From Symsagittifera roscoffensis (Eukaryota; Xenacoelomorpha; Acoela; Convolutidae), in assembly GCF_963678635.1 (NCBI RefSeq), contig NW_026971560.1:1-59000 (forward strand): DNA of 59,000 nucleotides. The letters are read 5' to 3'. This document shows positions 33,901-41,460 of the stretch, one piece after another. The notes under the pieces are model-generated. The model saw only the letters and a program-made list of their open reading frames with translations. It was not told the origin of the DNA and made no database searches. The position numbers and the translations under genes were made by a program. Numbering within the stretch: the first letter of the stretch is position 1; every line of letters starts with the position of its first letter.

Positions 33901-36900
33901 TCGTATTGTCACCAGGCTACGCTGCGTTGCCTGAACCCCTTCAATTTGTGTACACGATGGTCACGATGATAGCAGAGGGGATATTTAACGTGATAATTCC
34001 TGCCCCAAACAGAGTGGTGGACCCGGACAATTATTATCCGTCCCGATCTGAGCTTCCCGCTGTTTGGTCTGACATCTCGAATGCCATACAGGGGCTCAGA
34101 GATTGTAGCACAACTCGGTTGGTGCTAGATGAAGTTCTGGGATTGGAGCTGTCCAACTTCGCAAGATTATTGAAGCTAAGACCAGGGGTAGGTGACGATC
34201 ATCTGTTAGTACAACAGGTGGCTGATGATCTCTGGTTCAGGCAGATGGATCATGCAGAGAATGAGCAGGGAAGGATGATCAGGAAGAACATGACCTCAGC
34301 AGAGGAGGACCTCATGGCAATGGCTTTGCGTACGAGGCCACACAACAACATATGGTTGTATCTGTCACCGAGGCTGTGCACCTTGGGTGAAGACGCGTTT
34401 GAGCATGCGCCGGCAATAATTAAAGAGATACACGCGTATCTGAAGAATCTACTTAATGCCCGGGAGTTGGCTGGAGGCAAGATGTTGAAACTGATGCAAG
34501 ACGTAAGCACGATGTCGCTGGACAAGTTCCAAGCTGACGTGCTGGCCACGAAAGCACAGTACGAACGATCGGATGCTATCTTGGGTGGAATGGGAGTGGG
34601 ATGGACGCAATCTTTCCTATCGACGTGCTATCCGAGGGCATCTAGGAACCTAATCGCGAGTTTCGTCAAAGACATCAGGAAGTTGTCGATTGGCCTGGTG
34701 CTAGCCTTATACGTGACATTTGGTCATGAAAACTTTGTGAAAGGACCGGCAAACCTCTTTACCCAAGCGTTGGCCGATTTGAGATTGGATGGACTACTGA
34801 CCCTGATTGCCATGACCTATGGTCGGCTGGGACACTTGTTTGTGCTATTGCGTTACCCTGAACAACTGCAGGGACTCAGTCGTGAGTTCAATGCACAGTT
34901 GGAAACCGCCTCGCTCAAGAAGATGAAAGACTGGAGGACTCTCCTACTTCAATACCTCCTGCAACAGAACAGAAGCGTCACAGGAGAGGACAAAGTGGCG
35001 ACGAACGCAAGCGAATGTAAACAGTATTGTGGCATGCCCTTACTAACAGACTTAGCTGTCATGATGCGGATTGATCCGTTGGCTCTGGTCCACGGACTGA
35101 GGGAATTCGTCACAGTGGTTTATGGACCGGTGATGTCTTTTGCGTTCCCGGATGTGCAAGTTAAGGCGTACAGGAATTCAGTGTTGTACGTCAACCTGGT
35201 CTCAGTAGTGGATTGCTCCGTGCTGAATTGGGTAGAGCAGAGTGAACTGAGAAAGCTGGCTAGCGATGATAGGCTGTTCGGGAGAATAGCAGAGGCAGGT
35301 TGGGTGTTGATGGACTTCAACAACCACTTCAAATGTCGAATGAGCCGTGAGAATCTGTCTCACATCCAGTTTAACCCAAAACTCTGGAATCTGAGACCAG
35401 TGGTGAAAGATACAGGAGAGGCTGTGGTAGTACCTCAATTGCCGGGAGCCTATGCCCATGCAAAAGAGAATCAACAAACATGGCTTCCTGGGTCCAGGCC
35501 GCTGCCGGACCAATGCCATCGATATCCACCGATAAGGAGGATGTTGTTGGGAGTCACATCTCCCATCATTGCCCCTCGTATCGGAGCAGCTCGTGACGCG
35601 GAGAAGAGAATGCTGAAGTGGAGTGGAGGGATGGAGCCGCGCTTCATCAGCTGGAACGTCGCTGCCGCGCATACGTTCGACTTCTCATTTCCCGATGCCT
35701 GGAGCAGGAAAAAGATCAAAGCACTACCCTCCAGGAGACCAGAGGTCTCGGCTGAAATGTGGAACGAAGTGTATTCTTCCGCGGATGACTTATCGAGACT
35801 GAAGTGGTCAGGAGAAGCGAAGGTAGTGATGCAGGAGGTGGCAAGAGAGAGCAGAGGAGGCTCATATATAACGATAGAAGACCTGGCCCCACATGGCGAG
35901 GAGTTGGTAGAGTTACTGGTCGATGATGAATTGTTTTATCATGCAGGAGACATGGCCGTACCGGCTCGGCCGGATTCGGGCGCAGACGCACGACAAGGAC
36001 CCTCGGGACCTAGGCCGAAACCTGATGCGGACGACGATGAATTAATGGATCAGGACGATAACGATGATGAGACCGGAAGTAAGACGGAGAAACCGGGAGA
36101 GACCGATCTAGGAGCGTTGGAAAGGGACTTGCTAGAGTACCGGTTCAGTGAAGATGACGATGGGGAAGTCGATGGGAGTTTATTTTTAATGGCACCATCG
36201 TCCTTCATGTCTCCTACAAAGGAGGCGTCGGCCGATCTATCTCCGATAGACCCAATAAGCCAGGCTAGAGAGTGCCGAAGCAGGGATCCGCAGAAACTGC
36301 TTTATGAGTCACCAAGGAGGAGGAAAATCGAAGAGTCAATGAAGATATCGTTCCTCAGCACATTACCAGAAGAAGAATGGGAAAGATATCAAATGGAGTT
36401 GGAAGGCAAGACAGGAGCAATCTGGAGCCGAGTAAACTTCATGGAGAAATCTTGGGACGTGATAAGGCGATATGGGACACAGTCCATAATGAAGGTGGGG
36501 TTGAACCAACCCATTATGCGTGAGGTCCTGGAGAAAATAGTGAGCTCCATGGAGTCGGATGTTCTGACCGAGTCAGTAACAGAAGACAGTGCCGATGATC
36601 AGAATGTTGCAAAGAAATTACCTGTCAGACGAGCCAGGAAAGGGCTGAAGCGACTAAAAGGGAAGACGGGAAGTCGAGCCATGAACCCGAGAGTGGTGAA
36701 GTCAAGAGCCAACGCAGTGGTGACCTCTTTAACGAGCGCAGGTCGTTCAGGCGAGAGCGGGCAGGGAGATACTACAACGCTGACAGGGGGAGAAAAAGAG
36801 AATCTGATACCCCCTATGCTCTTGGCAGGTCTGACCGTAACCGCCACAAGGTCGAAGAAGACGGCGCGAACCCTGGCAGACACTAAGTTAGAAATGGAAG

Positions 36901-37160
36901 TAATCAGTCAATGTGGATCTGGAGGACTTGAAGATTACAGGCCCTCGCGAATCAACATGGCCAAGTTGAAACTGGAAGGACAACTCGACGTGGTCGAGTA
37001 CAATCGAATAACTGTGCCGGAATCGGTCCACATGGGAGATCCGGCAGGGGGGTTATGTGGAAATGTTGAAAGCGAGGAACTCCGCGAGAGGGCACCTGAT
37101 GGCTTGGAGCGAAAAGCGAGCCATGCAAGAATATTTGAAGGGGCTTACGGAGAACTCTAA
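30966..37160 (+). CDS. Element A ORF4: giant protein with two SGNH-type domains
   Basis: 2064 codons from ATG 30966, uninterrupted. In order: a helical N-terminus (1-75); a coiled coil (about 165-225); SGNH domain 1 (about 395-565) with IIGDSLVRDL (nucleophile Ser), LGTNDVS (Asn) and RDGVHF (Asp/His); a Pro/Ser/Thr-rich linker (600-690); SGNH-like domain 2 (about 866-1085) with VVAGSDY, VVAGSNDH and GVGDDH; a long helical region (1095-1345); a conserved region starting GMPLLTD (about 1355-1640); an acidic stretch (about 1670-1720); and a basic Lys/Arg-rich stretch (about 1880-1925) that could be a nuclear signal or bind nucleic acid. Element B carries the same order. SGNH folds hydrolyse esters; the substrate is unknown. 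No membrane segment or Env feature is evident. Confidence 0.9.
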   Translation: MGDTNELMEFLSASLGATLDEINQRLIDCDFTREDQGLAMFVVALLNALGREGRGNHPTEVVLMLAFGESGTAERGRNRLMRWRRGEMSGHDLAREPGLGEQRDHRLGEMPLPAQPAQPLIGAKRQRDGPGPSHSVDSPTAAPPLKRVSEIEIQTSETIETLEKKERDQSELCAKLQEYRTIARERDEWKKKFEDLQVAYKEDEIKHLKELYMAKVSQASPEILASMRPSEGSNDTRPRTTAQELCASRGPEVLDLRASRGPEAPQQTRPSASNQRFTIPDPSDTYLAPQFQESFNQVARAAMDEINRGTERTLARIVPSQRRDHSSDGSERATRTIACSAPGGVFEKSRVVDIRKNLMTRHQFTQVPAEHPRACLNDMSWNPATSDQVIPPGSRHLIIGDSLVRDLNEIFVYGQTTTLSFGGASVAQVIKMMEFQGEDHLDTLIIMLGTNDVSRAPVTPENKWEPLLVCLLNELKEKYRPKLVILCTIPLNPLVGTIAADFMNGNVTRWNEMTRSLVRNNPGELRLLDLENMLRMTDHIELTRDGVHFNSQRGRHWINDVFQTQLREVEQESRATGSLARTNLTGGSRIRATVPESLANRLGPLATETVGAVAVAPSSNVRDRLGTAPPPRPQSIGSRLGRSVEQNNRNNSQTASRRNDSPATTTPASTAGPSTSTVPAEGIESGSRLLWNRSDPSHWGQYKTDMSAKLNMNTLTCREDAMRMTGGESPTVSRLYRIPGVDWLLAEQEKFSSSTSLRHADLDGLPHDNTFGPLNTRSLTDVRDRTRERTPPVRKGKFQTENKPNNKHHKMYRQFAKPPGQTPGEYSRDYPRTTTVVGDDKRYGNLKAPIGDGLFAAYDPLDMKAAKYLVVAGSDYLYTPRSLFWPDVIFLTAPKLDWGQAIGMMISVRRVVSMEPQVIVVAGSNDHLQSRGLLSRLTDGSIPSNEVIGEAIMTLLSAMAEVEAAARQRFTMNVVKVIFVLSPGYAALPEPLQFVYTMVTMIAEGIFNVIIPAPNRVVDPDNYYPSRSELPAVWSDISNAIQGLRDCSTTRLVLDEVLGLELSNFARLLKLRPGVGDDHLLVQQVADDLWFRQMDHAENEQGRMIRKNMTSAEEDLMAMALRTRPHNNIWLYLSPRLCTLGEDAFEHAPAIIKEIHAYLKNLLNARELAGGKMLKLMQDVSTMSLDKFQADVLATKAQYERSDAILGGMGVGWTQSFLSTCYPRASRNLIASFVKDIRKLSIGLVLALYVTFGHENFVKGPANLFTQALADLRLDGLLTLIAMTYGRLGHLFVLLRYPEQLQGLSREFNAQLETASLKKMKDWRTLLLQYLLQQNRSVTGEDKVATNASECKQYCGMPLLTDLAVMMRIDPLALVHGLREFVTVVYGPVMSFAFPDVQVKAYRNSVLYVNLVSVVDCSVLNWVEQSELRKLASDDRLFGRIAEAGWVLMDFNNHFKCRMSRENLSHIQFNPKLWNLRPVVKDTGEAVVVPQLPGAYAHAKENQQTWLPGSRPLPDQCHRYPPIRRMLLGVTSPIIAPRIGAARDAEKRMLKWSGGMEPRFISWNVAAAHTFDFSFPDAWSRKKIKALPSRRPEVSAEMWNEVYSSADDLSRLKWSGEAKVVMQEVARESRGGSYITIEDLAPHGEELVELLVDDELFYHAGDMAVPARPDSGADARQGPSGPRPKPDADDDELMDQDDNDDETGSKTEKPGETDLGALERDLLEYRFSEDDDGEVDGSLFLMAPSSFMSPTKEASADLSPIDPISQARECRSRDPQKLLYESPRRRKIEESMKISFLSTLPEEEWERYQMELEGKTGAIWSRVNFMEKSWDVIRRYGTQSIMKVGLNQPIMREVLEKIVSSMESDVLTESVTEDSADDQNVAKKLPVRRARKGLKRLKGKTGSRAMNPRVVKSRANAVVTSLTSAGRSGESGQGDTTTLTGGEKENLIPPMLLAGLTVTATRSKKTARTLADTKLEMEVISQCGSGGLEDYRPSRINMAKLKLEGQLDVVEYNRITVPESVHMGDPAGGLCGNVESEELRERAPDGLERKASHARIFEGAYGEL

Positions 37161-39828
37161 CTTCAATCGAAAAGAGTATGGGACAGTAATGTCATCAGAA
37201 GCGAACGAAATTGGATTGGAAAAATTGCTAGAGATTTCTTGGAGGGCGGCCCTCCAGAAATACTTCGATGAGACGATGAATGCACCTGCGACTGTAGCAG
37301 CATACCTGGCTCATCCTTGCGTGAGAACTGCTCTGCAAGTACGACTGGCTTGGTGCTTGATGGGCATCAAAAAGGCGGAGTATGAAGCCAGTAATGACTC
37401 GAAATCACGAGAACAGGAGCTAGAATTGATGGAAGCTCTGCGAGCATTGATCTCAAAAGACGATTCAGCGATAGCATGGGCTAAGCGAAAGGATGCCCTT
37501 TGCTTTGTCAGGTTCGTGGTGGATCGCATCCCCACTCCTGTGTTGGCAGAATGTGTAAAGATCATTCGGCAAAAGGGAGTTGATTGCAAAAGGAAATTCC
37601 TTAGGGCACTCCTAGAGCTATATCAGGACATGCCATTGACCGTGCCAAGCAAGGAGTCGAATGATATGGAAAGCTATCGCAAGTTGGAAGAAGTGAGAAG
37701 ATACTCCAACAAAGAATTGAAAGTGAGTCGAGACTTGATTGAAGCGGTCAGAGGACAAAAAGAGTTTGCAACACTAGGGAAACTGAAGTCGTTCCAATAC
37801 GTGTCTGGCATACCAGGGATGGCGTATAATCCCTTCGTGAACGAGGAAGCCAGGGAAGCATACTTCGATTACGAGCAAGTCACAGTGCTCAACTTCTGGG
37901 TTGAACGAATTAAGGAAGTCGGAATGCTGATGGTGGAACAACCCAAGCTGGGAATTATTTTGGAAGAACGAGTAGACGAACCCTCGATTCCCGAGCTAAA
38001 AGGGCAAGTGAGTTTTGATTGTGGTTCTTGGGACGGTCCCTTGAAAACCAGTCTAGTAGTGATGTGGGAACTCATGAAGCCTTCCTGGTGTCCCCATCCT
38101 AAAGCAGGCTTAATCTGGGACATGACCGCGGATGTCATGTTGGAAAGGGATGATGATGCGAGTTTACATGATCTGGCCATGATACATCACCTGCTGGCCA
38201 TGAGATTGACGAAGAGGAAGAGCAACCTGTCCACGGAGCTGTCCGAGGAAGGTACATCGAGTAATTGGTTGAAGCAGGGCACATGCTTGGCTCAACACAG
38301 TGGGATGGAAGGACATGTTTGTAACATGGGACACTGCCTGATTACGCTGAGCGAGCAGCATCGACAACTGGCACGATTGTATGGAAGATTAAGCATGTCA
38401 GATAAGAGTGCCATGGAATTGGTCGCAGACTGCCATGGGGTGACGGACGTAAACCTGATCACAGCCTTGGGATTTTGTAGCATGACGAGTTCGATAGAAT
38501 CGCTCGAGCGCTTGGAGCGTGCCCATGAGCTAGTGACGTCCCTCAGCGTGGAGATATTTCCTGGAGCATTACAGACAGAGCAAAAGAATGGAGGCTGGCG
38601 AGAAGCCCTAGAGAATGAAATGAATCTGAAGGATAGTGAAGCCTATCACAGACCTACTGGTTCAAGATATATGGTGGGTTCAAGCTCCGCGCCATACTGT
38701 AATAGCAAGTATCCTACGCACATGGTGGTGATGGATGCGAGGACGCAACAGGTGTTGGTTGACCAACTTTTCTCTGTGCCAAAGTGCGTGAGGTTGGCCA
38801 GAATGTCAGAAAGGTCATATGACTTGTTGGCAAAGATCTTTCGGGCAGTCCCGAAGAGATCCGAAGGCGAGTTGCAAGACGTTGTGGGTGAAGAGTTCAT
38901 GAGACTGAACGAAGGCAACGTGAGTGAGTTCCAGAAGCAGAAAGCGAGTGGAGCGTTACCCACTGAATTCCCCACCATAGAAGAGAAAGACGATCTACAT
39001 AGAATCCTGATGGAGGTGGAACCGTTGCTGGGAGCCTCAGGGTATCGGACCCGAAGGAACATAGTGAGAACCCATGGGGAGTATCCTTGCCACTGCTTAG
39101 CGCAGACGTTGTGGTACCCCAAACGCGGGAATCTGATCCTAATATGGGACGTGGAGGAGTTGTACTCCACGGGGTTGCCCGATCAGAATCAACCAGTGTC
39201 AATCGTGGTGGTTAGCGCCATGCTAGCAGTGAGATGGTTGGAGGCTTATGCGGACACAAATGAGCAGGAGACGGCCGTGCCGACTCCTGAACAGCTGAGC
39301 AACGTGAAAATGAGTAGTGAATTGGATCTTTTCAGAACCACCTGCAAGGTTCTGAGAATACCTAAAGCCATCGAAAGAATATGGTCAAGGCAAAGATTGA
39401 TGCCTTGGTTCCGTGCAGTGATGACATCTTGGATGTATGAACGCGCGAAGCGTCACATGTCAAGGAACACGGAAGCCTATCAATCTTTCCAGCTAGACAT
39501 AGGACCAGGAGCCTATAAGAGAGCTTTCCTGACGCATAGAAACGCGGTCACCACGGCGGTGAAGCGAGTAGCTGGAGCGCCTTGTGTTACTGAAAATGAA
39601 AAGAAAGAGGTCTTAAGAGCTGACCTAGAACGAAACGTGAGCCTATGTCTTCATAACAGCTTTTGCAGGAACCGGGAGCAGAAGGTGAATGTGGACTTGC
39701 TACCTTGTTGCAAACCGAGGCTGTTGGAACAGGAGGGTTGGGGCACGGCCCGCAACTCTCTGGACATGTTAGAGAAAGTTCTGGAAGACAGTGACGCTGA
39801 ACATCAGGATGGAGAAATGATGGAGTGA
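37057..39828 (+). CDS. Element A ORF5: orphan conserved protein
   Basis: About 920 codons, fully open, ending at TGA 39826-39828. The frame starts with GTG at 37057; the first ATG is 37063. It overlaps the end of ORF4 by about 100 nt in the +1 frame, so it could be made by reinitiation or frameshifting. I do not recognise a family. Conserved blocks shared with element B include PCHCLAQT.WYP, LFSVPKCVRLARMS, a W-rich segment ending FRA.MTSW.Y, and LTHRNA.TT. The N-terminal segment LEISWRAALQKYFDETM also matches B. It is soluble-looking and Lys/Glu-rich, with no membrane helix seen. Conservation in two diverged elements argues it is functional for the element. Confidence 0.85.
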   Translation: MEMLKARNSARGHLMAWSEKRAMQEYLKGLTENSNFNRKEYGTVMSSEANEIGLEKLLEISWRAALQKYFDETMNAPATVAAYLAHPCVRTALQVRLAWCLMGIKKAEYEASNDSKSREQELELMEALRALISKDDSAIAWAKRKDALCFVRFVVDRIPTPVLAECVKIIRQKGVDCKRKFLRALLELYQDMPLTVPSKESNDMESYRKLEEVRRYSNKELKVSRDLIEAVRGQKEFATLGKLKSFQYVSGIPGMAYNPFVNEEAREAYFDYEQVTVLNFWVERIKEVGMLMVEQPKLGIILEERVDEPSIPELKGQVSFDCGSWDGPLKTSLVVMWELMKPSWCPHPKAGLIWDMTADVMLERDDDASLHDLAMIHHLLAMRLTKRKSNLSTELSEEGTSSNWLKQGTCLAQHSGMEGHVCNMGHCLITLSEQHRQLARLYGRLSMSDKSAMELVADCHGVTDVNLITALGFCSMTSSIESLERLERAHELVTSLSVEIFPGALQTEQKNGGWREALENEMNLKDSEAYHRPTGSRYMVGSSSAPYCNSKYPTHMVVMDARTQQVLVDQLFSVPKCVRLARMSERSYDLLAKIFRAVPKRSEGELQDVVGEEFMRLNEGNVSEFQKQKASGALPTEFPTIEEKDDLHRILMEVEPLLGASGYRTRRNIVRTHGEYPCHCLAQTLWYPKRGNLILIWDVEELYSTGLPDQNQPVSIVVVSAMLAVRWLEAYADTNEQETAVPTPEQLSNVKMSSELDLFRTTCKVLRIPKAIERIWSRQRLMPWFRAVMTSWMYERAKRHMSRNTEAYQSFQLDIGPGAYKRAFLTHRNAVTTAVKRVAGAPCVTENEKKEVLRADLERNVSLCLHNSFCRNREQKVNVDLLPCCKPRLLEQEGWGTARNSLDMLEKVLEDSDAEHQDGEMME

Positions 39829-40572
39829 AGATGACCGAAGAAGAGAAAAGAAGGAGAAAAAACTTGATTGTCTTTGTGTGTAAAAACTTGAACAAATCAA
39901 CCAAGTTTTGATTATTGAACTTGTTAAACTTTTTGTTTTGATTTAGTTTGGTCAGACCAAACTTTGAAAATGTTGCAATTTTTAAAATTGTTGAAATTGT
40001 TGATTTTAGTTACTACTATCTATGTATGTATATAAGGCGCATAGGTGAGTATATTTACCTATTTATTCACGACTGAAGTTTTTAACCTGTGTAAGACACA
40101 ACTTCACTGTGTGGCGACATGGTAAGTTGAGTAAACTCGCTCGAGAAGGGTGGGTAACTCAATAACTTTCCTAGCCACAGAGTTTCTTAGTTTTAATATT
40201 GAAAGGACTGCATAAATGACTAATTATACTTGGTGAGTGAAGTTAAGTTAATTTTAATGGGTGCGTGGCCGTGCCTTGTCCCACTTTTTAATCAGAAGCG
40301 AAAAGAAGTTTTATGGCGAGATGACATAAGTAGTCAGAAAATAAATTTTATCTAGGAGACTCCTCATGGTGCAAATTTTGTGAAAATGTTGAAAGGCAGT
40401 GAGATGTAGTACGATGCCATTTGTGAACACGTAGTGAGTTGAGGTGGAGTAGATAAATTTCATTTTCTTATGCGATTTGTAAGATTGGTTACAGAAAACT
40501 GGATACCTACTTGACGATAACCCGGTGTTGTGCGATCAATAGGGACATTGATGGAAACTTGTCCGGGGAGTA
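39829..40572 (+). other. Element A 3' untranslated region
   Basis: 744 bp of AT-rich sequence without an ORF. It contains a near-perfect palindrome at 39945-39963 (AGTTTGGTC, one base, GACCAAACT) and ends in the polypurine tract. Nothing else is recognisable. Confidence 0.75.
40562..40572 (+). promoter_or_regulatory. Polypurine tract of element A
   Basis: TCCGGGGAGTA directly precedes the 3' LTR. The identical 11-mer precedes element B's 3' LTR (12908-12918 and 5238-5248, minus strand), fixing it as the plus-strand primer of this family. The 10-base core recurs inside coding sequence; see findings. Confidence 0.85.
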
Positions 40573-41457
40573 TGTGCCATTCTGCCGGATGACACAGCAC
40601 AACCTTCCCGCGACAGAAAAAAGAGTGACGAAAGGCCTTATGAACAAAAAAGTGTTGCGACGGAGGGTCAGAATGTTCTGGAATTTTTATTTTCAAAATT
40701 TCGATTTGAAGGAGAACATTTCTGAGAAATAGAGAAAAGACGGCCATTTTGAAAAAAATAGACGAAAATCAGAACAACGATAGAAATTGTGAAGAACAGT
40801 TGTATCAGAGACAGGAAAATTACGGAGCCTCTTATCGTGGCAATAACACACGATAAGGACCTTAGTGACGGATATTTGTGGAGACGGAGGCTTCAGTGGG
40901 GGGAAGAGAAATACCACGGAACCCTCCCGGGACACGAAATAAAGGAGATAAGAGTGTTATCTCAAGAAAATCACGGGAGCGGAGGCTTGGTCCCCCAGAG
41001 ACTGTTATATGTGAAGGGACTGGGTAAACTAGCTATAATAGTTGCTGTAATGTCCTAGATCTTAATTAAACACCGATATTATTTGATATTTCAGAGCATG
41101 AGTAGATAAAGAAGGAAAGGGTCAATCCATCTCCAATGGATTTAATATAGAACTGTCACACAAAAACATATAAAAATAGGTTGTTCGAGCCGTGTTTTTA
41201 ATGACAATCACGTAGTCTGAGGATCCGAGACTCAGCTATGTGGTTGTGTTCGCATGCAAACGAAAGCTGATCAAAAGTCGTTTGACTGATGGCCTAAAAA
41301 TGGTAACTTTTTACTTTGCCCTAGACAGACCAGAAAATCAACTGGCAAGGTCGAGACGGTGAAAAACGAGTTGAATTAAGGTAACTGACGCCTGCCAGTC
41401 GTCAATAGGTACTTTTTCTACGCTCCGTCGCTGTGTGATATTTGGGCGAATGTTACA
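40573..41457 (+). repeat. Element A 3' LTR (885 bp)
   Basis: Same length as the 5' LTR; mismatches noticed near 40784, 40993, 41224 and 41371. It ends GTTACA, followed by element B sequence. Short ORFs in the LTR are not supported as genes. Confidence 0.95.
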
Positions 41458-41460
41458 TTT
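41456..41460 (+). repeat. Target site duplication, right of element A
   Basis: CATTT spanning the 3' LTR end; partner of 16993-16997. Confidence 0.8.

Larger units (their letters stand above)
16998..41457 (+). mobile_element. Element A: giant Ty3/gypsy LTR retrotransposon
   Basis: This is a complete 24.46-kb LTR element. It has two 885-bp direct LTRs, a primer binding site, a long leader, gag, protease, RT, RNase H, integrase, two large extra ORFs, a short 3' UTR and a polypurine tract directly before the 3' LTR. The order protease-RT-RNase H-integrase and the motifs LDLGSAFWQ, YVDD and a DDE integrase place pol in Ty3/gypsy. It interrupts ORF4 of element B on the other strand, and the two flanks rejoin cleanly. 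The LTRs differ at four positions by eye, so the insertion is young. Most gypsy elements are 5-12 kb; the excess comes from the leader and ORF4/ORF5. Confidence 0.95.

Noticed and set aside
30966-39828. ORF4/ORF5 as an Env-like glycoprotein or as captured host genes
   Set aside because: No signal peptide, transmembrane segment or furin-type site was seen, and the same ORFs occur in B at the same place, so neither idea is supported.
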